The position numbers were made by a program, and so were the translations under genes. DNA of 64,000 nt, from positions 372,001 to 436,000 of the forward strand of contig JAOTON010002085.1 in NCBI GenBank assembly GCA_034440635.1, in the 5' to 3' direction. Below are positions 20,333 to 32,300 of this stretch, piece by piece. Origin of the DNA: Lepas anatifera (taxonomy: Eukaryota > Arthropoda > Thecostraca > Lepadidae). Under the pieces are notes generated by a model. That model ran no database searches, was not told the origin of the DNA, and worked only from the letters and a program-made list of their open reading frames with translations. Position 1 is the first letter of the stretch, and each line of letters begins with the position of its first letter.

Positions 20333-23300
20333 CTGGCGGCCACGCAGGGAAGCTTTAGTTCTGCCGTATAGACAGCGCTACATACAGAACGTGTCGACAC
20401 TTTGAGAACGGTACTGAAATGGATTAGTGCACGCGACAAGACCGGTCATATGGCTGATCAGATGAACCAATTTTGTGTTCATTTCAAACTTCAAAATAAG
20501 CTTTACCTCGAGACAATGAGCCATTTGTATATGAGGGTTGGAAATATACGAGACTCCATATGCCCGTGATGAGGGCTATTGCTATATTGCAACAACGGCC
20601 TGTAGATATACCAACGTAATTTTGCCACATTTTTCTCCTGTATCATTGCAGCTAAAGGGGCTTAACTAAGGCTAGCAGGATCATGGTGCAATAACTACGA
20701 AATAGTTACTACGGCAAGAGACGTGTTACAATAACATTACTAAGAAATCATTGGGAACATACCCCTTGATAAATGGTACATATACAGAGCGGCTAAGCAG
20801 CAAAACTCAATGCAGTAGATATCTTCCGCGTCAGAGGTATGTCCTGGGGGCATTCTCTTCACAAATATTTGTAGCAAATACTTTTTTCTAAATCGTTCAA
20901 GCCTTAGAAACATGAGCAGAATGGGGATAATTCTAGATAATATTTTGACTTAAGCCTGCTAATGTTTTATTTGAACTTTTGATAACATCCAACTCTTCAT
21001 TTTTATCGACAATTCATGTACTTTCGGGTACTCTGTTGCGGACGCCATGTGGAAAGCGTTAAATACAGGAACATGCTGTAGATTGCGAAACGCGGGATGG
21101 TGTTTTTTATTTCGCTCACAACCGCCTATACACTAAAGTTTTCAGTCCGACAAGACTAGTAAAGGGTACCATATACGGATATAACAGGTCTAAATTCTAC
21201 CAGTGGCATAACGTGGAGGACTAAATACCGAGAGCTCTGTGAGGTAACCGTGTTATAAACAAGCGAAGAAGGCATTGACTTCGCCAGCAGTGGAATTGGC
21301 GAGGGATGACGGGTAAAATAGCTCCCTGAAAACGAGCACCCCTAAACACAATGAAAGACTGGTAACTTTAGGGAAAACAGGGTCTGCCAGGTCCCCCTGC
21401 GACGAATTCTATGCAAAGAAGGCTCGAATACTTCTACCAATAACTCCATCAACCAAATCAAGGAACTGGTGCGTACAACTAAATGAATGTGCAACACTGG
21501 GATTTGCGACTACTTAATCCATACTACACATGGTGTTGTTTACCTGTAGAATTCGTGCGTCGAAAAGCCAGGAACACGAGAAACGGTAGACTGACGGGCT
21601 AGTCCGCTTACGCCAAGCTCTCACATCTAACAGGGGGGGGGCAGGATGGTCTGCGGAGGTTGGAAGGGAGCTGGGAATAACGCGACCAAAGTAGTAACAA
21701 CAATTTTCTTGAACAAAAGTTCGTTGGGGATAGCGGAATGGGCAAGGCAGTGACACAAATCCTACATTATGCCCGTTTGAACAAGATGAACTCAGGAATA
21801 GGATGAGCGGTTCTAATTCTGCCATTACATAGAACCCTCAATTTAGCGGACTATCGACATGCCCGTTTATTGGACGGCACGCTTGACACTGAGACACACT
21901 AGCATTATACAGCAGAACGATGGTGGCGTTCCCTTACATATCGAATTTCGTGTTTCCTTTCCCTTCCTTCTCTATAGTCGGGGACCCAAACAAGCTCAAC
22001 TTTCACTCGTCATCCTCCCGAATAAAAATCAATAATTTCTCACTTTCTAACTGCTACGACTTATTGCGTTCCGGTACCTCGCACTCATCGACTGCGAGAG
22101 TCGCGGCAGAACATGACGCTCTGATTCCGCGGGACTCTCTCCAGCACAATGTGCCGTCTTCCCAGAGAGCGCATCATAGGATATGGCATCTGCTGTCGTC
22201 TGACGAGCTCATACTGGGAAATGGGCCGGGCTTTTCTCTCAGCGGTTCTGAGATCCGACCACTGGGAGCCGCCATGTCACCACTGGCCGTCGCACAGTGA
22301 CAGCCTTCTCCTGGATCAATACTGAGGACCGCTGTTCCCGCTCCATTGGCGACCGTGAGCATGACAGTGTGACCCCACCCTGGGTTCTGCTCTGTCCCCG
22401 CTCACCCGAACATTGAACACAGAGCGACGCGTTATCTCGATACGTTTGCACTTCCATCCGCTTTCACATTGGCCTCATAAGGTCAGAAAACCAGGAAGGG
22501 CCTAGATCAGTACGTCACGTGAAGCGGCTTTTCCCAATTTTTGGTGTGAAGCCAGCACGCAAGCACAATCAGTCAACATGCGGGAGCAAGCTCTCATACT
22601 ATTACTGCGGGTAGCGCAATAAGCGATAGCAGCGCCGCCGAGCGGGCAGAGATGGAAACTGCCGCGGCGACCGGGAGGCTGCCTGCCAAACACGTGCGGA
22701 AGTGAAGTCAGGGACAAGACTGTCTCTCTGAAGGACGCGAAATGACCCCACCAAGGTCACACAGTGGGTGCAAGAACAAGCATCGCACGCAAGCAACACA
22801 CGCCAACATTGAAACTGAGGACTGACATACAATAGCCAGCAAAAAAAGCGAACAAGCAGGGGTCAGCCACCCATGCGTAGTGCCTCTCAAATTTTACACT
22901 GAAGCGCCGGGCGCGCAGAGTTCAAAATTGTCATCCGTACAGCAGAAAGTCCGCATGACAGCTCATCCATCAAATTGTCTCCAGAAAGAAGCTTACTGTG
23001 CTTCTCGGTCCAACATAACAAAATAACACATGCTTATCGGCGGTCCGATCAAATCCTCCCTCGGTTTTTCGCGAATAATTCCGAGCCGATTCAAATGAGA
23101 CGCTTGTAACGGGTTACAAATCACTGCCAGTTCCCGATATTGTAGGGGGTCCGATCGGACCCCCCCCAATGCGGTGGCGTGTATGAAAAGAGCCGAGGCG
23201 GTGCCAGGCTATGTGGCTCGAGACAGTGGCGGATCCAGGCCTACGTTTCGGGAGGCTAGGGGCTCAATCCTCTCCCGCCATTGACTTAAAACAGATTCCG

Positions 23301-26276
23301 GCTATGCATTTAATGTACGCGCTCGGACATTGGAGGAGGGTTGAGCCCCTAGTCCCCTCCCCTTGTATCTGCCACTGACTGGGGATTCCTTCTCGATCCC
23401 GGGGAGGCACCCTGGGTGGTTTCGCACGAGCGGGCCAATGCAAACCTAAGAGAGGCCTAAATTTAAGCACGGGGCCCTCACTCTCAGTCATCCTCTCCGA
23501 TGTTCAACCATGCATGTTAACATGCAATATACGGACAGATTGTGAATTTTGTCCCATGACGCCAAGTAATGCATCAATTCGATATTCACGATCAAAGAAA
23601 AAACAATACTGACATTATGCGCACATGCAAGAAGCGGAAAGCAGGATGTCCCACTGCATAGCCCAAACGAGACGTTTACAAGACAGTCATCACCAAGCAC
23701 ATGCCAACATTGAACCCTGAGGGCGCCAATCCAGATCTGCAAACCCTGGTCCCGTTCAACATCACCCCTTCGCCTCCCGCGCCCGGCTGGCCCGGTCCTG
23801 ACCTGGCGCTGTGTGGACGATGATCTGGGCCGGGTCGCCGAACCCGATCCTGTTGCGAGCTCGCAGCTCCACCCGGTAGAAGCTCTCGGGCTTGAGGGAG
23901 CTGAGGCGGAAGGAGAGCTCGCCGGCAGCCGTCACCACCGACGTGTGCTTCGGCGACACTACCCGCCACTTGTTCTTGTTGTTGATCACCTGCGACAACC
24001 GGTGTCATAATTACTGGGGTTTAACGGTGCGTCAACTGCTTTAATATGGCCGGCAGTGGAACTTGAGGGATTGGTTCTGAATCAAACCCAGGTTAAACCG
24101 GTGCCTGGTGACCCCAAGAGAAAATATCACACGCCGCTGTACCAGTGCAGTATCCATGCAGAACAGAACTCACCTTGTAGTAGGAGACCTGGAAGTCCTC
24201 GATGTCGGCGCCGTTGTCGGCGCCCGGCTGCCAGCTGAGCAGGTAGGAGTCCGGCAGGCTAGACGGCACCACCGGCGGGTCCTGCAGGTTCTGCAGCGCC
24301 GCCGGCGACTCCTCCAGCTCGGCTGCGGACCGACAGACGCCTCAGATCGGCCGGCATACACCGCACGTCAGGGGAGGTCTGAGACTCCCCTGAGGACGTC
24401 GGGCGCCCGGATCGGGCCTCGAACGCACCTACCATGCGAACGTTGGGTGGCACAGGCGCCTTAAAATTCACTTCAGATGACGCTGGCAGGGATCCCGTTT
24501 TCTGATGTATTCCACCATCACCCACCCGTCTACTGCCATCCAGACTTCTATCGGACTTTTTGGTGGCCCCTCTCCAGACACTTGTACCCCTCTGTCAAAA
24601 TTTGCTATGCTACTTCCAGGTAGGGCTTTTGAAACGTCACACCTTAAACATATCAACAATTGTGTCGGGAGCTCGCTCCTCGGAATGCTCAAAGGACCCC
24701 CTCCCAGATGGCGTAAGTCTTTCCCCCTCTCCTTACCCAAATCACAGATCCGCCAGTAGATAAAAACGACCAAGGGCAAAGCCAGGACCGTGTCGACAGT
24801 CCAGGTTTCCAGACAACTCACTGGTGATGGCGGGCGGCTGGGGGACGTCTATCTTCGGCATGGTCTCCTCCAGAGGCTCCGACCACTCTCCCAATCCCAC
24901 TGCATTCTCCGCAGCAAACCTGCGACCGCACGGAGTGTACATACATGTGACTGCCTGCACTTGACAGCAGGAACTACACAGACACGCTATATATCCCGAA
25001 ACATGCAAATAGAAAGCGTCAATATCGAAAGGAAATTGGGAGCTCCTGTACGAATTATATTTTGAAAAGTAGTCATGTCAAACAAACAAATATATTTCTC
25101 AGAATTTTCTTAATAGAGATTTCAGACACACTTCATCACAGCAGACATCTCATCAGTGAACAATTTAACTATCAGTCATTTCTCGTCGGTGACCAGCACT
25201 GCCCCCTACATCCGCTCCCGTCCGCGGTCCGCGGGCACCGCTCACCTGAACAGGTACGTCTGCTGGGGGGTGAGGTTCTGGACGATGTACTGGCTGCCGG
25301 CCTGGTGGTCCACCTCCACGTTGGACGGCCACGGCTTGCCCTTGTTCACGTACTGGATTCGGTACTGCTGCACTGGCAGACCACCGTCGTCCTCCGGGGG
25401 AGGCAGGTCGAACTCCACAGAGGTGGCCGTCAGCTCCTGAGGTCACCACAGGTCACCCCTGGGGTCAGTCTGGAGGCGGGGGCAGGTAAAACTCCACGGA
25501 GGTAGCCGTCAGCTCTTGAGGTCGCCACAGGTCACCTGGGGTCAGCTTGGTTACTGAGGACAGGTCAAACTGCACACGGGTCACCGTGTCCTGGTCATCA
25601 CGTCATCCTGGGGTCATCTGACTGGCGGCATGTTAAACTCACACAGGTCACCATCAGCTCCTGATGTCACATACTACCTGGGAATCAGTCCGATGCTGGG
25701 TTTGCCTCCTCGTCGAAGATAATGCACATACTAAAAGACCAATAGGTAAAGGCACACTGCATTGAAGTTATTCTGGAACAATTCAGCCGTTCCTACCCGA
25801 ACGATGGTGTCGAAGAGCTGGCCGGGCGCGGTGGCCTCCCTCAGCTGGAACTCCAGGGAGGCGGATCCCAGCTCGTTGGTGGCTTCGCACGTGTACATGC
25901 CGAAGTAGTCGGAGTCGGCCGGAGTGATCTGCGGAATACCGACAGTCCAGTCGCAACGGCTCAGGCGCGTAGATGGACTGTCCACCAATGAAGCATCCAG
26001 GCTTGACCAGACGGAGTGAGCGTGTGAAGCCAAACGCAATGATGATAACCTGACACGTAAACTTGCGAGATACATTTTCTGACATGTAGACTTTAAAGTG
26101 CAGACAAGTGTTCAAGCAACCAAGTCATTACTCGTACTTCTCCTACTTAAAAATCTACTTAACTCCTACTTAAACATCTACCTGATGCTGCAATGTCATT
26201 TCTCGCACTTCTAAAAGCTCGTTCTCTCGCTCTCACTCCCAAACTCGTCTCTCTCTCTCTCTCTCTCGCACTCGCA

Positions 26277-26318
<42 letters not shown>

Positions 26319-29300
26319 TTCAGCGTGGACTCGGCTCCAGAGCCCTCCACCACCAGCTGCGGGTCCCCCACCACCGGCCTGCCCTGGAACTTCCAGGTCA
26401 GCGTGGCCTCCGGCGCCGCCTGGACGCTGCAGACCAGCGTCGCCGAGTTGCCCGCCCAGGTGAACACCTCGGCGGCCGAGACGGCCGTCAGGGCTGGAGG
26501 GTACTGCACCGTCAACTGCACCGGCTGGGCTGTCTGGCCTCCCACGTTGGTGGCCACACACTCGTACTGACCGTCGTCCTCCCGCGATAGAGCTGTGATG
26601 GTTAACACGCCGATCTGCCGAGACAGGAGGGTGTCATCAATACAAGCTGAGAGGGGGAGAATGCAGCAATGATGATGGGTATGTAAACACGCGTTAATCG
26701 GATTATCGATGCGTCTTTAATCTCAGGCAGACTCGTTATCCTAACCATACCGGCGTGCATAAAAATTATGCACTGGTGCGGTTGACACAAAGAAACATGT
26801 TCCACAGAAACAATATAAAAATATAATATTCATTTTTACTTCAATGCTGTCCTGGTCAGGTCAACAAATATCAGTGCTGATATGATTCTAGGAAACTGAA
26901 TAACTGGCCCACGTAGCGTACGCAAGTAACAGCGAAAAAACAAACACCATTTGAAAGGGTGCACACTGCAGTCAGCTCAACCACTCCCTGATAGATGTAC
27001 GCTATTAAATATGCAAGTAGCCATCAGTTAGCTCGCCAACCCTCCCGCCAAACAATAAATCAACAAAGAACCGTACCAACCGAGTAGTCACAGCCTCGTC
27101 TTTGTCTGGCGTTAGCTTCAGTGTCAAACAGCAAGGACACAACAGTTCAAACAACCTGACCGGCAGGCAATTCCTATTATTACCGTATGCCCGTATTATT
27201 GTATGCCTTTCATTGTAGGCATAGCAACACATTTATGAAAAAACAGGTGTAACCAAAGAGCATCCAAAACGATGTAAATTCCAGGTTCTAGCATTTAAAG
27301 CGGGCGGTGTCTGCTGGCGCTTTCCGACAGCAGCTCTGAGGTATGTACGTCCGGGACGCCCCATAGGTGTCATCCAGTGGGCCTGGAAGACCTGGCGAGT
27401 GTGTCAGCGCTGCTGGGGCTTCCCACCGCCGCGTCAAATATCAATTTGGAATCCGCCACGGGGAAGAGACATGTCAGCCGGAACCGAATGTGGCACGGCG
27501 CGCTCTAAAAAAACAACCCGGAAATGTCCCAGAGTGGACGCACGATTTAGGTGAAGCCCGGTAATATCAATATAAGAGGGAATATTACACGGGCCTACTT
27601 CTGTACAATTTTGGGCATGCAGGCACCCCCAATGCGAGATTTTACATCCTTTGTTCTCCCGTATGTCCCCTGAAACGTCCCCGGCAGCCCCTCAGGAGTG
27701 GCTTTCCGGCCCAGGATCACACCCTGGGAAGTGATTTAGACCCTCGGTCCGCCAAAATGGCACCCTCCCGAACTTACAAACCCCCGAACCATTTAATGCT
27801 AACAACAGATCCGTGGCATGAGACAGCAACGGCAATAAACAGCAAAACTGTATCGTAATGTGTTTTTACTAACGGAAAATTGTCACCAGCCCTCGTAGGC
27901 ACAATTTTACTATTTCTGAAGAGACCTGTATTCCACTTCCCCACACACAGCTCTCCAGCCTGTTCGCCCGTCTCACCCGCTCGAGGTCGTTCTCCGTCTG
28001 ATGCACGCTGACGCGATCGTCCTGCGAGCTGACGCCCTCCTCGAAGCTGACGTCGCTGCCGACGCGGCGGAACCACACCGTCGGCAGCGGCGAGCCCGTC
28101 ACTCGACAATACACCCGCGCCGCCGAGCCCTCGCTGGCCGTCACGTTCTCGTACCTGGCACGGAGGTCATGCTGGTTTGGAAACCTTCACTGGAAACGTC
28201 ATCAGGTTCTCGTACCTGTCACGGAGGTCATGCTGGTTTGGAAAACTTCACTGGAAACATGAGTCATATTTCATGTCCAGGAGGGTGCACACTGCAACTA
28301 TCTCATACGATACCCAGCGACCTGTTCCTCCTCAGCACCAGCGCGACATCTCTCAGGGCGTCACTCACCTGACCACCTCCGGCTTCACCCTGACCACCAC
28401 CTGCACCGTGGTCTGCACGGCGGACACCTGGTTACGGGCGATGCAGTGGTACTCGCCAGCCATCGAGCGCCGCGCCGGCTCAAACCGCAGCGTACCTGCA
28501 GACGGGTGAAACGGACACTGAGGGGATGGATGAAACGGACTCTGAGGGGATGGGTGAAACGGACACTGAGGGGGTATGGGTGAAACAGACACTGAGGGGA
28601 CGAGTGAAACAGACACTGAGGGGACGAGTGAAACAGACATTGAGGGGACGGGCGAAACACTGAGGGACAGGTGAAACAGACACTGAGGGATATGTGGCGG
28701 GTGAGATAGACACAGGGGACAGGTGAAACGGACACTGAGGGAATGGGTGAAACAGACACTGGCGGGGACGAGTTAAACAGACACTGAGAGGACATGGATG
28801 AAAAGACACTGAAGCGACGGGTGAAACAGACACTGAGGGACAGGTGAAACATACTGAGGGGACGGGGTGAAACGGACACTAAGGGAAACGGTGAAACAGA
28901 TACTGAGGGGACGGGTGAAACAGACATTGAGGGGACGGGTGAAACAGATACTGAGGGGACAGGTGAGACAGACACTGAGGGGACGGGTGAAACAGACACT
29001 GAGGGGACGGGTGAAACAGATACTGAGGGGACGGGTGGAACAGACACTGAGGAAAACGGTGAAACGGACACGAGGGGACGGGTGAAACGGACATTGAATG
29101 GATGGGTGAAACGGATACTGATGGGGTGACGAGTGATACCGACGCTGGTGGGATTAATGATGGTTAAAAGACACTGATGGGAGGGGTCGGATGAAATAGA
29201 CACTGAGGGGGCCGGGTGAACAGACACAAAGAGGATGTGGGGCGGGTGAACAGGCACAGATAGGGTGTGGGGCGGGTGAACAGGCACTGAGAGAGTGTGG

Positions 29301-32300
29301 GTGTGTGTGTTGGGAGGAGGGGGAGGGGGGGGTAAACTTCTCTGACTGGGATGGGTGAAACCGACACTGATATTTAGAGGTGATGAGATGTAGAGGTGGA
29401 TGAAACGGACACTGAGTGTGCGGGGCGGACAAAATACACTGAAGGGGGCAACCGGACGAGTGAAACAGACACTGATGGACTATGGTGGCGGGTAAAACAG
29501 GCACTGAGGTGATAATGAGATGGTTGACAGACGCTGATAGGAATGCGAAACAGACTCTGGGGGTGGACAAACACAGAGTGGGGATGAAACAAACACTAGG
29601 TGGCATGATTAAACAGAGATGATTTGGCGGAGCAGACAGCGGAAAATTGAAACGGACGATAGAGGCGCAGTGAAACAGGCACCGAGTTAAAATAATGTAT
29701 GTATACATAATGAGTTACGATTATTCGTAAGAGAAGTCCTTGAACCCTCGGTCTGCCACCGGGGCAGGCAGCCCACTCCATTCCACCCGACAGGAAAATC
29801 GTTCATAATTCAGTCCAATGACCCAGGCGAAAAGTGAGAGAGCACCGCGGCGTCTGGTCGGAACAGCATCTGTGCTACAGACCGCAGGCCATCTTACCGG
29901 GATGGACGCTATCTACAGAGGCCCCGTCAGACGAAACAGCATCTCCATACAGTCTAGTGACGATACGACGGAATTTTTAGGTCTCGCCTCTCATGGATTA
30001 GGCGATAAATTTAACAAACATAACCAAAGGGAGAATCGCTTGTTATTTGTATGCACATACATATATACAAATTACCACCTATATTTCCATAGATGAAATC
30101 CTATCGACGTACAAACCTGGCCAAGACATGTTTAGCATTATTGCTGGCTCTGGCCCCTCTGCGCCCTGCTCACGCCGGCACCGTGGTCTCACCGTCGGCG
30201 GCGTCGACGCTGATGCCGTCGACCTCGGAGGCGTCGGTGCCGTCGGCCGTCACCCAGGAGCGGGTGGGCGTCGGCTTTCCAGTGGCCATACAGCGGGTGA
30301 TGCCCGCTTCGTCCTCAGTGACGATCACCTGGGCGTCGGGCTCTGGCACACTGATCTCCGGCGGCGAGAACACCTGAGGCAGACGGACGGAGGTCAGAAC
30401 ACCTGAGGCAGACGGACGGAGGTCAGAACACCTGAGGCAGACGGACGGAGGTCAGAACACCTGAGGCAGATGGAGAGAGGTCAGAACACCTGAGGCAGAC
30501 GGAGAGAGGTCAGAACACCTGAGGCCGACGGAGAGAGGTCAGAACACTTGAGGCAGACGGAGAGAGGTCAGAACACCTGAGGCAGACGGAGAGAGGTCAG
30601 AACACCTGAGGCAGACGGAGAGAGGTCAGAACACCTGAGGCAGACGGACGGAGGTCAGAACACCTGAGGCAGACGGAGAGAGGTCAGAACACCTGAGGCA
30701 GACGGAGAGAGGTCAGAACACCTGAGGCCGACGGACGGAGGTCAGAACACCTGAGAAAGACGGAGAGAGGTCAGAACACCTGAGGCAGACGGACGGAGGT
30801 CAGAACACCTGGGACAGACGGACGGAGGTCAGAACACCTGAGGCAGACGGACGGAGGTCAGAACACCTGAGGCAGACGGACGGAGGTCAGAACACCTGAG
30901 GCAGACGGACGGAGGTCAGAACACCTGAGGCAGACGGACGGAGGTCAGAACACCTGAGGCAGACGGAGAGAGGTCAGAACACCTGAGGGATATGGATGGA
31001 GGTCAGAAGACCTGAGGCAGACAGACAGAGGTCAGAAGACATGAGGCAGATGGACAGAGAGCAGAACGCCTGAGGAATATGGATGGAGGTCAGAACACCT
31101 GAGGCAGACGGACAGAGGTCAGAAGACCTGAGGCAGACGGACAGGGGTCAGAATACCTGAAGGAGACGGACAGAGGCCAGAACATCTCAGGGAGACGGCT
31201 GGAGCCTAGAACATCTGAGGAGACGGAGGGAGATCAGAAAACCTGAGACGGAGGGAGGTCAGCACACATGGAGGAGACCGAGGTCAGAGCACCTGACGGA
31301 CAAGCGCCAGGGTGGGGAAGAGAGATGGGGAGGTTATTGACAGAATGCTGCCAGACACAAACTGGGTCAGTGCGGGTCACGCAGCACAGCAGCACGCCTG
31401 AGTATATTCCAACTCAGGAAGGGTCTAGAAAAAGTTCACATATACACTGTAATGCGAACTCTATGGGAGACGCAAAATCCAAGGGGTCCTGACTACTGAA
31501 GCCTCTCATCCTCCTAGCATCTCCGCTCTTACACATCAGCCAGAATGCTGCTGTGGGGCTTTACGATGTACCGACTTCTGGGATCATATGGGGTTGCCAA
31601 CTCTCACCCCGTTGGGAGGGTACTGCGGGATAGGAAGTACGCATACAGAATAACCACCACTGCATCTCCACAGCAGCCGTCAGCTGACTGACGGAACTGA
31701 ACGGAGGTGGTTCTTTGTACGAGCTGACGGGCCAGCAATTCATATAAGAGGACCAGTAAATGGGAACGGCCACGGACCTGGTCGGAGGATGTTTGCATTG
31801 TCTGTAGCATGATGCCACAATCGATCCCTGAATGACCACAATGCACGCATGAAACCATGTATCGTACCCAAACACATTCGTTACTTGGTTCCAGACCGCG
31901 CAAACTACATGAACACGAAATAATTTTCTTCGCCCGATTTCATCATTGATCTATGTTGTCAACGTACTTAAACACAGGGGAGGACAGCACAGGCCAATTG
32001 CTAAACACATTCGAATACGAACATCGAAAACAATACCATGATTTATTGCCAAAGGAAATGCCCTCGTAACTTATGAATGCTTCCATTTGCCTCAATTTAC
32101 CTGACAGGCAATTTATCACTTACTTTGTAAGTACCTGGCGGATTACCCTCATTGAACTCTTGTAAAGGCGGATTTGTGCAGGGTTTATTGTTCCGTGTAG
32201 ACTAACAGCTTTAAATTGTGGACAAAGCTTAACACCCGCACTGGAGAGGGGTCTGGCTCTAACGCACACTGGAGGGGGCCTCGTAGACCCCCCCAATATC

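Noticed and set aside
28385..29287. 300-codon minus-strand frame rich in VSVSP repeats
   Set aside because: It is opened by the 24-bp (multiple of three) minisatellite and crosses the Fas2 exon in a wrong frame.
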